Positions 1-6,321 are shown, counted from the first letter of the stretch. The stretch: DNA of 6,858 nucleotides from an uncultured Veillonella sp. (GCA_900549845.1 URPT01000089.1:1-6858); one strand, 5' to 3'. Notes: generated by a model from the sequence alone, not told the origin. A program made the numbers and translations.

Positions 1-657
1 GGTTACCCCATCGAGAGCAAATCGTATCATTTTACGCACACTAAACTTTGAGACCCCTGCAAAACGAGGTGGCGCTACAAAGTGCAACTCAGCTTGTCTA
101 TACCCTAAGGCACCAACAATACCGCGCAAGAAACGACCATGTTCTCTGAACCGTTTCAATGTGCCCAATGCTTTACTATTCATGAGGCGGAAATCAGATC
201 CCCCTTCAACAATAGGAACATCGGCCATTTTGTTCATTAGTTTGTAATAATACTTAGACGTGAAAGATTTAGCCCAACTAGCATCTTCAGTTGAATCGCG
301 TATGGTGCGCACCACATCATACCCCGATTCCCACAACCGAATGAGTTCAGGAATCAAAGCCGGTGGATGCTGCATGTCACCGTCCATTGTAATAACTGCA
401 TCTCCATGAGCATAATCAAGACCACAAGTAAGCGCAGTCTGATGCCCAAAATTACGAGCAAGCAATAACACTTTGACATGTTTATCATTGTAAGCAATTT
501 CACGCAATATCATAGATGACGAATCACTAGAACCGTCGTCTACAAAGATTAGTTCATAATCGTACGTGAGCCCTGACATAACATCAGTTACAGCTTTATA
601 AAAATTCGCTATGTTCTCTTCTTCGTTATATACAGGCACTACAATAGAAAGTAACAT
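1..657 (-). CDS. Family 2 glycosyltransferase, polyprenyl-phosphate (DPM1/GtrB-like) type, 3' end missing
   Basis: The first 219 residues are present and the frame runs off the left edge without a stop. The N-terminus MLLSIVVPVYNEEENI, the DDGSSDSS motif (residues 40-47) and the MDGDMQHPP motif (residues 91-99, DxD = D92/D94, metal and nucleotide-sugar binding) are typical of GT-A fold family 2 enzymes. LARNFGHQTAL (66-76), GSDFRLM (153-159) and GRFLRG (174-179) match the subgroup that moves a sugar from a nucleotide donor to undecaprenyl phosphate (GtrB, ArnC, YkoT, DPM1-like). The visible end, rich in SKFSVRKM and FALDGV, is where such proteins usually pass into two C-terminal membrane helices, which here would lie outside the window. 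The ATG at 655-657 is supported by GGAGGA at 661-666, only 3-4 nt upstream. The likely role is lipid-linked sugar synthesis for envelope polysaccharide or lipid modification; the sugar cannot be read from sequence. It looks separate from the hydrogenase operon, with its own long leader. Confidence 0.9.
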   Translation of the reverse strand, partial: MLLSIVVPVYNEEENIANFYKAVTDVMSGLTYDYELIFVDDGSSDSSSMILREIAYNDKHVKVLLLARNFGHQTALTCGLDYAHGDAVITMDGDMQHPPALIPELIRLWESGYDVVRTIRDSTEDASWAKSFTSKYYYKLMNKMADVPIVEGGSDFRLMNSKALGTLKRFREHGRFLRGIVGALGYRQAELHFVAPPRFAGVSKFSVRKMIRFALDGVT

Positions 658-733
658 AAATCCTCCAAAGTATTTTACTCACATATTTTAAGTTAATTAG
701 TAAATTAAGGCAAATCATAAAGGTTAACAATAG

Positions 734-749
734 GTAGATTTATATCTAC
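734..749 (-). other. Small perfect hairpin in the glycosyltransferase leader
   Basis: A 6-bp stem (GTAGAT / ATCTAC) closes a 4-nt loop about 77-92 nt upstream of the glycosyltransferase start. It lacks a following T tract and is weak because it is AT-rich, so it is not a terminator. It could be leader structure or chance in AT-rich DNA. Confidence 0.25.
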
Positions 750-804
750 AAACTCAGTAAATAAGCGATTTCTTCGCACTCTACCGCTTTTTCTCTTCAT
801 TTAC

Positions 805-833
805 CTTATATATAAGTATATCAAATAAGTAAA
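805..833 (-). promoter_or_regulatory. Candidate sigma70-type promoter of the glycosyltransferase gene
   Basis: Reading the minus strand, TTTACT (828-833, 4/6 to the -35 consensus) is separated by 17 nt from TATAAG (805-810, 5/6 to the -10 consensus). Transcription would begin near 798, giving a leader of about 140 nt. The region is so AT-rich that such matches arise by chance, so this is only a candidate. Confidence 0.35.
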
Positions 834-1153
834 ATATCATTTTATATATAAAACTACTTAACAAACAGTATTATAAAATAAATTTATATCAGTAAAAAGA
901 TAATAAATGCTTTTATTAACTATATAAATCAAGAATTAATCAAAAAATCAAATATATTTTCTGAACCAAATACAAGAAATTCAACTGATTTCATTTTATT
1001 TTCATAAAACCCATCGTAATTTTACAAATTTTTCTATATATAAACCAATTATATATACCCAAAATATGAATAAAATACTAACATTATAAAAAACAAAGCT
1101 AATTTAATGATTCCAACTAACTAAATCACCAAAATATTCTCCTACAGAGAAGA

Positions 1154-1177
1154 AAGAGACCCTGATAAGGGTCTCTT
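1154..1177 (-). terminator. Intrinsic terminator of the hydrogenase operon
   Basis: A perfect 10-bp inverted repeat (AAGAGACCCT / AGGGTCTCTT) with a 4-nt loop sits 3 nt after the stop of the last operon gene. On the minus strand it is followed by a pyrimidine-rich tail (TCTTCTCT) and not a pure T run, so termination may be incomplete, but position and stem strength make the call good. Confidence 0.75.
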
Positions 1178-1180
1178 ATA

Positions 1181-1558
1181 TTATAGGCCAGCAGCATCAA
1201 TCCAAGATTGTAAATCCGCCTCTGCTAGTTCCATATCCTCTTCATATGCACCAGCTACGACTGGATATTTAGCAACCTCTACAGTGTGCAAAATCGAATC
1301 ATCTCGGCCATTTTTAAAGGTGCCAATCCAAATTCCAGAGAATTGAGATTCATACCACTCTACAGGCTGATCTGTTTCATTGAAGTTAATCGTAATATGA
1401 CCACGACCAAGTGTTTCTAATACCTCCACTTGCTCTTCTTCTGCAAGACCTGTTTTCTCTATATAAATAGAATAAGTCTCACCTGTTTCACGCAAATTTT
1501 TAAGTGCTAAACGCAACTCATTTAAAACGGCGCGAACATTACCATAATTCTCAATCAT
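1181..1558 (-). CDS. Small HupH/HyaF C-terminal-domain-like hydrogenase accessory protein
   Basis: This 125-residue protein resembles the C-terminal conserved region of HupH/HyaF hydrogenase expression proteins. The run IYIEKTGLAEEEQVEVLETLGRG (31-53) fits the family pattern of a linker, an acidic helix and a LxxxLGxG motif. WYESQFSGIW (68-77) fits the family's I/Y-E-(T/S)-x-x-x-G-(V/I)-W core, and VEVAKYPVV (93-101) fits the terminal strand. HupH proteins are usually well over twice this length, so an N-terminal domain is absent here or replaced by the short helical start (residues 1-25). In known systems HupH/HyaF assists assembly of the FeS clusters of the small subunit. Being the last gene of a hydrogenase operon, 46 nt after the protease gene, supports the assignment. 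The ATG is well placed: AGGAG at 1564-1568 lies 5 nt upstream. The product is acidic and lacks a signal peptide, membrane helix and cysteine, so it should act in the cytoplasm and is unlikely to bind metal through thiols. Confidence 0.75.
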   Translation of the reverse strand: MIENYGNVRAVLNELRLALKNLRETGETYSIYIEKTGLAEEEQVEVLETLGRGHITINFNETDQPVEWYESQFSGIWIGTFKNGRDDSILHTVEVAKYPVVAGAYEEDMELAEADLQSWIDAAGL

Positions 1559-1604
1559 AAATACTCCTATTAGAGATAAATTTACATCCTATAAACCGAT
1601 TAGT

Positions 1605-2183
1605 TTAAGTGTTAGGTTCTGCAGTTACACCCCATTCTCGTAACACATTGAGTACACGCTCTTTCACCTCTGGTAAAGCTCGTTGTACAGGTGCACTAGG
1701 TTCAAAACCAATCTCTAACGATTCTGGTTCCACCCCAATAACGACTGCATCCTCTAAGGGGTCTTCTTGAATGGCGCGGATGCGTAAAATATCTTGCATT
1801 CCCACTTCGTGTACAGATATATGTTCTGTGAAATATTGTTCTAATTCCTTATGAGGGAACTCATATATAGTTCCTGGAGCTTCCCCACCATTAATAGCGT
1901 CTACGAGCAGAATTTTCTTCATACCACGCATATACGTAAGTAGTTCCATCCCCATCGTTCCACCATCAATAATAGAAATAGACGGTGTAAATGTGAAAGA
2001 CTCTTTTAATTCTTTTACTACATGAACCCCTAATCCCTCGTCAGTAAGTAATATATTACCTACACCGAGTAGGACGATTTCATTATTACCATCATCATAA
2101 AGGCTATTTAAATCAATACGCGGACCCTCTGAGTCCGCGTATTGTTCCAAGCCACTGATGATTTCAGTACTTGTATTAGTCAT
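1605..2183 (-). CDS. hyaD: [NiFe]-hydrogenase maturation endopeptidase (HyaD/HybD family)
   Basis: The 192-residue product belongs to the M52 family of nickel-dependent proteases that remove the C-terminal tail of the large subunit after nickel insertion. The family landmarks are in order: the first strand EIVLLGVGNILLTDEGLG (35-52), with nickel-binding candidate E49; IIDGGTMGMELL (71-82), with D73; and HISVHEVGMQDIL (121-133), with H125. These correspond to Glu16, Asp62 and His93 of E. coli HybD. VIGVEPESLEIG (148-159) is the usual late motif. I chose ATG 2181-2183, which overlaps the stop of the cytochrome gene in ATGACTAA (8 nt). A longer in-frame start at 2315 would put 44 more residues inside the cytochrome gene. 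No strong ribosome site precedes the chosen start, so translational coupling is likely. Some 34 residues precede the first conserved strand, whereas HyaD/HybD proteins normally start a few residues before it. Its natural substrate is the HyaB encoded in the same operon. Confidence 0.93.
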   Translation of the reverse strand: MTNTSTEIISGLEQYADSEGPRIDLNSLYDDGNNEIVLLGVGNILLTDEGLGVHVVKELKESFTFTPSISIIDGGTMGMELLTYMRGMKKILLVDAINGGEAPGTIYEFPHKELEQYFTEHISVHEVGMQDILRIRAIQEDPLEDAVVIGVEPESLEIGFEPSAPVQRALPEVKERVLNVLREWGVTAEPNT

Positions 2184-2985
2184 TATCTTGTAATTCTCTT
2201 TCTCTAGGATCGTTAGGATCACTTGGACGATATGTTGTACCAGATGGTTTATCGATACGTTCACCACGACGGCGTTTGCCATTGAGGTCTTCAATATCGA
2301 TTGGGTCATGCGCATAATACTTCATACCAGAAACCATAGCAGATACTTCACCAGATTCTTCCATAACGTCTTCTCGGAATGCCATGTACACATGAACAAT
2401 CGTAAAGAACAAGAAGCCCCAAGCAATATAGTGATGGATAATATGAACCTTGTATTCACCACCAAATAATGTAACAACTGGAGCAAATAAAGTTCCTAAA
2501 ATACCATTAGGATTAACCATTGAAAACATGGCAAAACCCGTTAAGATTTCAAAGAAGAACATAATGTACACCATCATGTACGCAGTTCTCGCTAAGGAGT
2601 TACGAAGCCAATGATGTTCATGCTTTTGAGGAATCATCAAATAGTGCAATGTAGTTTCTTTAAGACCGTACCAATACCGTTTTTGACGGAATTTAGGTAA
2701 TAATCTGTCCCCTCGATTCCAAAGAGCACCAGCAAATCGGAAGATGAAGGAGAATGTTAAGATAACACCCGCAATGAAATGGATACGACGCATAGTTTCC
2801 ATAGAGAACCAACCATCAATAGCAAAGGTTGGCTCTGGATTACCTGTAATAGCTGCAAATCCTGGATCACCAATATATAGGCCAGTCCAGAATAAAGCCG
2901 TTACACTAAGCACCATAGTCCAGTGGAATATGCGCAGCCATAAACTAAATACGACATACGCCTTTTTGTCAGTATGTATTAACAT
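2176..2985 (-). CDS. hyaC: Hydrogenase dihaem cytochrome b subunit (HyaC/HydC family)
   Basis: This 269-residue integral membrane protein anchors the hydrogenase and carries electrons between its FeS chain and the quinone pool. Four hydrophobic helices are visible at about residues 17-38, 66-88, 133-156 and 182-203. Haem-ligand candidates are H21 (RIFHW), H69 (RRIHF), H184 (in HIIHH) and H198 (IVHVY). Their spacing follows that of His25, His67, His186 and His200 of Wolinella HydC. After helix 4 there is a long hydrophilic tail (about 205-269), including the basic run KRRRGER near 237-243 and an acidic, proline-rich end. It is longer than I would expect for E. coli HyaC (about 235 residues). 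The gene starts 14 nt after the hyaB stop, preceded by a G-rich GGGTGGTGGG site. Its last 8 nt overlap hyaD. The hyaA-hyaB-hyaC order is the standard one for membrane-bound uptake hydrogenases. Confidence 0.95.
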   Translation of the reverse strand: MLIHTDKKAYVVFSLWLRIFHWTMVLSVTALFWTGLYIGDPGFAAITGNPEPTFAIDGWFSMETMRRIHFIAGVILTFSFIFRFAGALWNRGDRLLPKFRQKRYWYGLKETTLHYLMIPQKHEHHWLRNSLARTAYMMVYIMFFFEILTGFAMFSMVNPNGILGTLFAPVVTLFGGEYKVHIIHHYIAWGFLFFTIVHVYMAFREDVMEESGEVSAMVSGMKYYAHDPIDIEDLNGKRRRGERIDKPSGTTYRPSDPNDPRERELQDND

Positions 2986-2999
2986 AAGCCCACCACCCT

Positions 3000-4901
3000 T
3001 TATTTACACAATGCATCTGTATTGACGGAAACAATTTTTTCGCCTTTTTTATTGTATAAATGGGTTGCACATGCGAGACATGGGTCGAAGGAGTGAATTA
3101 CCTTCAAGATTTCAAGTGGTTTATCTGCAATTTTTACATGTGTATCAATCATGGAGTCTTCGTAGGCACCATGTTCGTTAGCCGCAGTCTTAGGACATGC
3201 ATTCCATGTAGATGGTACGATACATTGATAGTTTGCAGAGCGACCATCTTTAATATGAATCCAGTGACCCAAACCACCACGAGGAGCATCTACAAGGCCA
3301 ACACCTTTAGCATCTTTATCCCATGTATTTGGCTCAAATTTAGTCATATCAGCTACAGTAGTGTCACCATTTTTTATGTTAGCAACGAGTTTATCAAAGA
3401 AGTATTGACTCATATTTGCTGCTACTTGTGCATCAAGGCCACGACATGCTGTACGACCAACCATTGTAGTCATCCATACATGAGCAGGAACGCCAAGTAC
3501 TTGAGATACTGTATCGATTTGACGAACAATCATGGATTCTGCCCAAGTTGGATCTTTAATGATACCTTGTTTTACTTTTGTATATACAACGATATATTTT
3601 GCTAATGGGCCAACTTCTGCAGTTTTGCCTTTGAAAGTTGGGGATTTAATCCAAGAATATTTTTTATCTTCATCAAGGAATTCCCATTTTTCTTTTGTAC
3701 CAGATTTAGGGCCTGTAAACTTAGGATCTGTAACACCTTCGATAGGATGAAGAGAGCTTTTACCATCTGGATATGTGAACCAGGAGTGATCAACCTCTTC
3801 ACTGAGGTATTGAGGATCCATGAAGTCTTTACCTTCTAATGGAATAAATGTAGCTTTATCTACGCCTAATGCAAAGTTTTCAACTACGCCATTAGAACGA
3901 ACGACACATTTTTTATGGTAGTCACCATTAGAAATGCCAGAATATGTATCATCTGGATAGTCACCGTAGGACATAACGCGTTTTTTCGCAAGGCCACCGC
4001 CATCAATCATGCCTTTTTCTACATACATTTTGCCGATAGCTAATAGATCTGGCACGTAGAAATTATTTACCAAATCTTTAGCCAATGCAATAGATTCTTC
4101 TACCGCAGCAAGACGTTGTGTATTAATAGGCGCATTCATATCATTCATAGAAATAGAACATGGCATGCCACCTACAACATAGTGCGGATGAGGGTTTTTA
4201 CCACCAAATACAACGTGAGGAATTACGATATCACGTTGACGATCAAGAATATTCAAGTAATGGGATACGGCCATCAAATGAACCTCTGGTGGCAACAAAT
4301 TATAATCAGGATGATCCCACCATTGAGCGGAGAAAATACCCAATTGACCAGATTCTACAATTTTCTTAATCTTTTGTTGTATAGCTGTGAAATAAGCAGT
4401 TGTAGCTTTAGGGAACTCTTTAGGATATGCAGAGTCTTTAGACGCAGTTTCAGCAGGCGCTAAACCACTTACATTATAAGTATTTAATACATCATTTTGT
4501 AATTGTGCTGTTTTAGCTGGATCTGCACTAAGAGCTGCTACAGGGCTAACCCAGTCAAGAGCGTGTAAATGATAGAAGTGAACAATATGGTCATGTACAT
4601 CTAAAGAGCTATGCATGATATTACGTATGTAGTTTGCATTTTTAGGAATAGTAATTCCAAGAGCATCCTCTACAGCACGTAATGCTGCTAAGGCATGTGT
4701 TGTAGTACATACACCACAAATACGTTGTACGAACGCCCAAAGGTCACGAGGATCGCGATCTTTAGCAACAAGTTCGATACCGCGCCAAGCAGTACCAGAA
4801 GACAATGCGTCCTCTACTTTACCACTCGCTTCATCAACTTTTATTTCTACCCGTAAATGACCTTCAATACGGGAAATCGGATCTACTACTACGCGTTTCA
4901 T
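3000..4901 (-). CDS. hyaB: [NiFe]-hydrogenase large (catalytic) subunit
   Basis: The 633-residue subunit carries the NiFe(CN)2CO centre that splits or forms H2. RIEGHLRVE (11-19) holds E13, equivalent to the proton-transfer glutamate of group 1 enzymes. RICGVCTTTH (60-69) supplies the first nickel cysteines C62 and C65. DPCLACATH (606-614) supplies C608 and C611. APRGGLGHW (539-547) contains P540-R541, equivalent to the conserved canopy Pro-Arg pair. HyaD should cut after H614 and release a 19-residue tail (LYNK...ALCK) that has a cysteine at the next-to-last position. The protein is slightly longer than E. coli HyaB (about 597). It has no signal peptide and would be carried through Tat with HyaA. 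The ATG at 4899-4901 overlaps the hyaA stop by one base (TAATG). Its ribosome site GGAGGAGG is formed by the codons for the C-terminal glycines of HyaA, which points to coupled translation. Confidence 0.98.
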   Translation of the reverse strand: MKRVVVDPISRIEGHLRVEIKVDEASGKVEDALSSGTAWRGIELVAKDRDPRDLWAFVQRICGVCTTTHALAALRAVEDALGITIPKNANYIRNIMHSSLDVHDHIVHFYHLHALDWVSPVAALSADPAKTAQLQNDVLNTYNVSGLAPAETASKDSAYPKEFPKATTAYFTAIQQKIKKIVESGQLGIFSAQWWDHPDYNLLPPEVHLMAVSHYLNILDRQRDIVIPHVVFGGKNPHPHYVVGGMPCSISMNDMNAPINTQRLAAVEESIALAKDLVNNFYVPDLLAIGKMYVEKGMIDGGGLAKKRVMSYGDYPDDTYSGISNGDYHKKCVVRSNGVVENFALGVDKATFIPLEGKDFMDPQYLSEEVDHSWFTYPDGKSSLHPIEGVTDPKFTGPKSGTKEKWEFLDEDKKYSWIKSPTFKGKTAEVGPLAKYIVVYTKVKQGIIKDPTWAESMIVRQIDTVSQVLGVPAHVWMTTMVGRTACRGLDAQVAANMSQYFFDKLVANIKNGDTTVADMTKFEPNTWDKDAKGVGLVDAPRGGLGHWIHIKDGRSANYQCIVPSTWNACPKTAANEHGAYEDSMIDTHVKIADKPLEILKVIHSFDPCLACATHLYNKKGEKIVSVNTDALCK

Positions 4902-6040
4902 TAGTGACCTCCTCCATTATTATGTTTCTTTTCATCCCATAAGCCTTGTTCTTTTAAGCGTTTTTCTTCTTTCATATCAAGAATTTTATTACGCGTAAGA
5001 GTTGCAGCACCATGAACGATAACTGCTGCAGTAGCACCAACAGCAGCCACTGTACCGATTGTATCAGCAGTTGTGATGGTATTAGCCAATGGAATATCTG
5101 GTAAACGTTTGTAGAATACGTCATTATCCCAGAAGCCCTTTTCAGAGCAACCAATACAACCGTGACCGGATTGAATTGGATAGGATAAACCATTCCACCA
5201 ACGTAAGTTACCACAAGAATTATATGTTTGAGGTCCACGACAACCTACTTTGTACAAGCACCAACCAGATTTGGATGCATCGTCGTCGAATTTTTCAACG
5301 AAGAGACCAGAGTCAAAGAAGGCACGGCGGTAGCATGTGTCGTGAATACGATTGCCATAAAATTGTTTAGGACGACCTTGAGAATCAAGAGGTGGAATTT
5401 GACCAAATAATGCATAGTGCATGATTACACCAGTCATAACCTCTGGAATTGGAGGACAACCCGGAACTTTGATAATAGGTTTACCAGATACAACAGAAGA
5501 TACAGATACTGTATTTGTTGGATTTGGTTTAGCCGCTTGAATACCACCCCAAGCTGCGCAGGAACCATATTCAATGATTGCTGCTGCGCCTTTAGCCGCT
5601 TCTAATAAGGATTCTTTAAATGTGCGACCACCTACTGTACAGTAAACACCATTTTCATCAAGTGGCACACCACCTTCAACAGCCAAGATGTATTTGCCTG
5701 CTTTTTCTTTGATGATTTTCTCTAAATGTTCCTCTAATGGTGCACCAGATGCAGCCGCCAAAGTATCATCATATTCAAGAGAAATCATATTCAAAATTAC
5801 ATCAGATGTAAATGGAGAAGATGAGCGAATAAAGGACTCACTACAACCAGTACATTCATGACCATGTAGCCAAATTACCGTAGGCAATTCAGTTGTTTCA
5901 GCTGCCTTAACAACAGTGTCTAACATCGTTGGTGGCAAGCCTAGAATAGCGGTGAGTGCTACACAGGATTTCATAAATGTGCGTCGACTCAAACGTCGCT
6001 CTTGGAAGAGTGTCCATAAACTGTTTATACGATTCTTCAC
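4901..6040 (-). CDS. hyaA: [NiFe]-hydrogenase small (electron-transfer) subunit with Tat signal
   Basis: The 379-residue subunit carries the FeS relay. I start at GTG 6038-6040 because AGGAGG (6050-6055) lies 9 nt upstream; a longer frame from TTG at 6073 would read through that site. The N-terminus is a Tat signal: SRRTFMK (twin arginines R19-R20), a hydrophobic stretch and probable cleavage after KAA near residue 47. Proximal cluster ligands are C63 and C66 (ECTGC), C161 (GSCAAW) and C195 (PGCPP), with C134 (VYCTVGG) also conserved nearby. Distal ligands are H233, C236, C261 and C267. Medial [3Fe-4S] ligands are C276, C295 and C298 (GHGCIGCSE). G65 sits where oxygen-tolerant enzymes have an extra Cys, and no Cys lies between C134 and C161. 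A C-terminal helix (about 327-348, Ala/Val-rich) anchors the protein beside HyaC, followed by a charged tail ending in GGGH. It is the first gene of the operon. Confidence 0.97.
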   Translation of the reverse strand: MKNRINSLWTLFQERRLSRRTFMKSCVALTAILGLPPTMLDTVVKAAETTELPTVIWLHGHECTGCSESFIRSSSPFTSDVILNMISLEYDDTLAAASGAPLEEHLEKIIKEKAGKYILAVEGGVPLDENGVYCTVGGRTFKESLLEAAKGAAAIIEYGSCAAWGGIQAAKPNPTNTVSVSSVVSGKPIIKVPGCPPIPEVMTGVIMHYALFGQIPPLDSQGRPKQFYGNRIHDTCYRRAFFDSGLFVEKFDDDASKSGWCLYKVGCRGPQTYNSCGNLRWWNGLSYPIQSGHGCIGCSEKGFWDNDVFYKRLPDIPLANTITTADTIGTVAAVGATAAVIVHGAATLTRNKILDMKEEKRLKEQGLWDEKKHNNGGGH

Positions 6041-6049
6041 GGAATATAG

Positions 6050-6055
6050 CCTCCT
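6050..6055 (-). promoter_or_regulatory. Ribosome binding site that fixes the hyaA GTG start
   Basis: A perfect AGGAGG on the minus strand lies 9 nt before GTG 6040-6038. It is the only good site near the gene and lies inside the 11-codon extension from TTG 6073, which argues strongly for the GTG start. Confidence 0.85.
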
Positions 6056-6097
6056 TACAACAACTTTGCGCAATATATCAATATTACTTAATGAACT

Positions 6098-6121
6098 ACA
6101 ACTATTATGATAATAATCATA
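6098..6121. promoter_or_regulatory. Operator-like palindromic repeat, copy 1 (hyaA-proximal)
   Basis: The core is TATGAT-AATA-ATCATA (6106-6121), a perfect 6-bp inverted repeat with a 4-nt spacer. Its TGAT-N4-ATCA geometry is that of FNR/CRP family sites (8/10 to TTGATN4ATCAA). The overlapping 19-mer at 6103-6121 also matches the E. coli Fur box at 14 of 19 positions by eye. The centre lies about 73 bp upstream of the hyaA start. The 24-bp unit recurs 59 bp further upstream with 22/24 identity, which suggests real operators and not AT-rich chance. Confidence 0.6.
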
Positions 6122-6156
6122 CTATGAAAATTAAATAATGTACTATCTAATTCGTC

Positions 6157-6180
6157 ACAGCTATTATGATAACAATCATA
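6157..6180. promoter_or_regulatory. Operator-like palindromic repeat, copy 2 (hyaA-distal)
   Basis: The core is TATGAT-AACA-ATCATA (6165-6180). It differs from copy 1 at only two positions, one in the spacer and one in the 5' flank, so both palindrome arms are conserved exactly. Weak -10-like hexamers lie about 42 nt downstream of each repeat centre on the minus strand (TACATT 6137-6142; TAATAT 6081-6086), the spacing of class II activator promoters, but such hexamers are common in DNA this AT-rich. Confidence 0.6.
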
Positions 6181-6193
6181 TTCTTACTACTTT

Positions 6194-6202
6194 ATTATAT
6201 CA
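6194..6202 (-). promoter_or_regulatory. Extended -10 promoter candidate for the hydrogenase operon
   Basis: The minus strand reads TGATATAAT, a perfect TATAAT with the TG extension. TAGTTT, 17 nt upstream of the hexamer, is a poor -35 match, as is usual with extended -10 promoters. The start would be near 6187, giving a leader of about 147 nt, with both palindromic repeats downstream of the start. In that arrangement the repeats would act as repressor sites and not as activator sites. Confidence 0.45.
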
Positions 6203-6232
6203 CTTAATATTTATGAAAACTATATAATTCAA

Positions 6233-6277
6233 ATAAAAAAGCTGTATACAAGAAAATTTATTTAACTTGCATACAGC
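6233..6277 (-). terminator. Intrinsic terminator of trxA
   Basis: On the minus strand GCTGTATGCAAG (6277-6266) pairs with CTTGTATACAGC (6252-6241) in a 12-bp stem with one G-T wobble and a 13-nt loop, followed at once by TTTTTTATTT. It lies about 45 nt after the trxA stop and separates trxA transcription from the hydrogenase operon. Confidence 0.88.
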
Positions 6278-6321
6278 CTTGTATTATATATTTTTTGTAA
6301 AATTCATTAGTTATCAATAAA

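Larger units (their letters stand above)
658..1153. other. AT-rich intergenic region without a gene
   Basis: About 500 bp lie between the terminator of the hydrogenase operon and the glycosyltransferase start. The stretch is very AT-rich, with many TATATA and AAATA runs, has stops in all frames and shows no recognisable protein, tRNA or repeat array. The left part should hold the glycosyltransferase promoter and leader, listed separately. Nothing supportable is seen in the roughly 840-1140 part; curvature or UP-element-like A/T tracts are possible but unproven. Confidence 0.6.

Noticed and set aside
764..795. Plus-strand hairpin-like stretch (AAGCG ... CGCTTTTTCTC) resembling a terminator
   Set aside because: Stem of only 5 bp with a 17-nt loop, and no plus-strand gene upstream that would need termination.
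2744..3025. Plus-strand open frame over the hyaC start
   Set aside because: Antisense to the conserved first helices of hyaC and across the hyaB-hyaC junction; no independent support.
3060..3605. Long open frame on the plus strand opposite hyaB
   Set aside because: It is antisense to a strongly conserved coding region. The translation is rich in Cys, Tyr, Ile and Thr, with no recognisable motif, as expected from a shadow of hyaB codon usage.
5089..5370. Plus-strand open frame opposite hyaA
   Set aside because: Overlaps conserved FeS-binding regions of hyaA, has no ribosome site of note and no plausible protein features.
6066..6073. 8-bp palindrome TTGCGCAA in the hyaA leader
   Set aside because: Single short palindrome with no second copy or known context; likely chance.
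6106..6127. Possible NikR nickel-repressor site (TATGA / TCATA half sites, also TCATA-C-TATGA at 6117-6127)
   Set aside because: The E. coli NikR site needs GTATGA-N16-TCATAC. The half sites here are 4-6 nt apart or abutting, so the spacing does not fit; FNR-like or Fur-like geometry is better.
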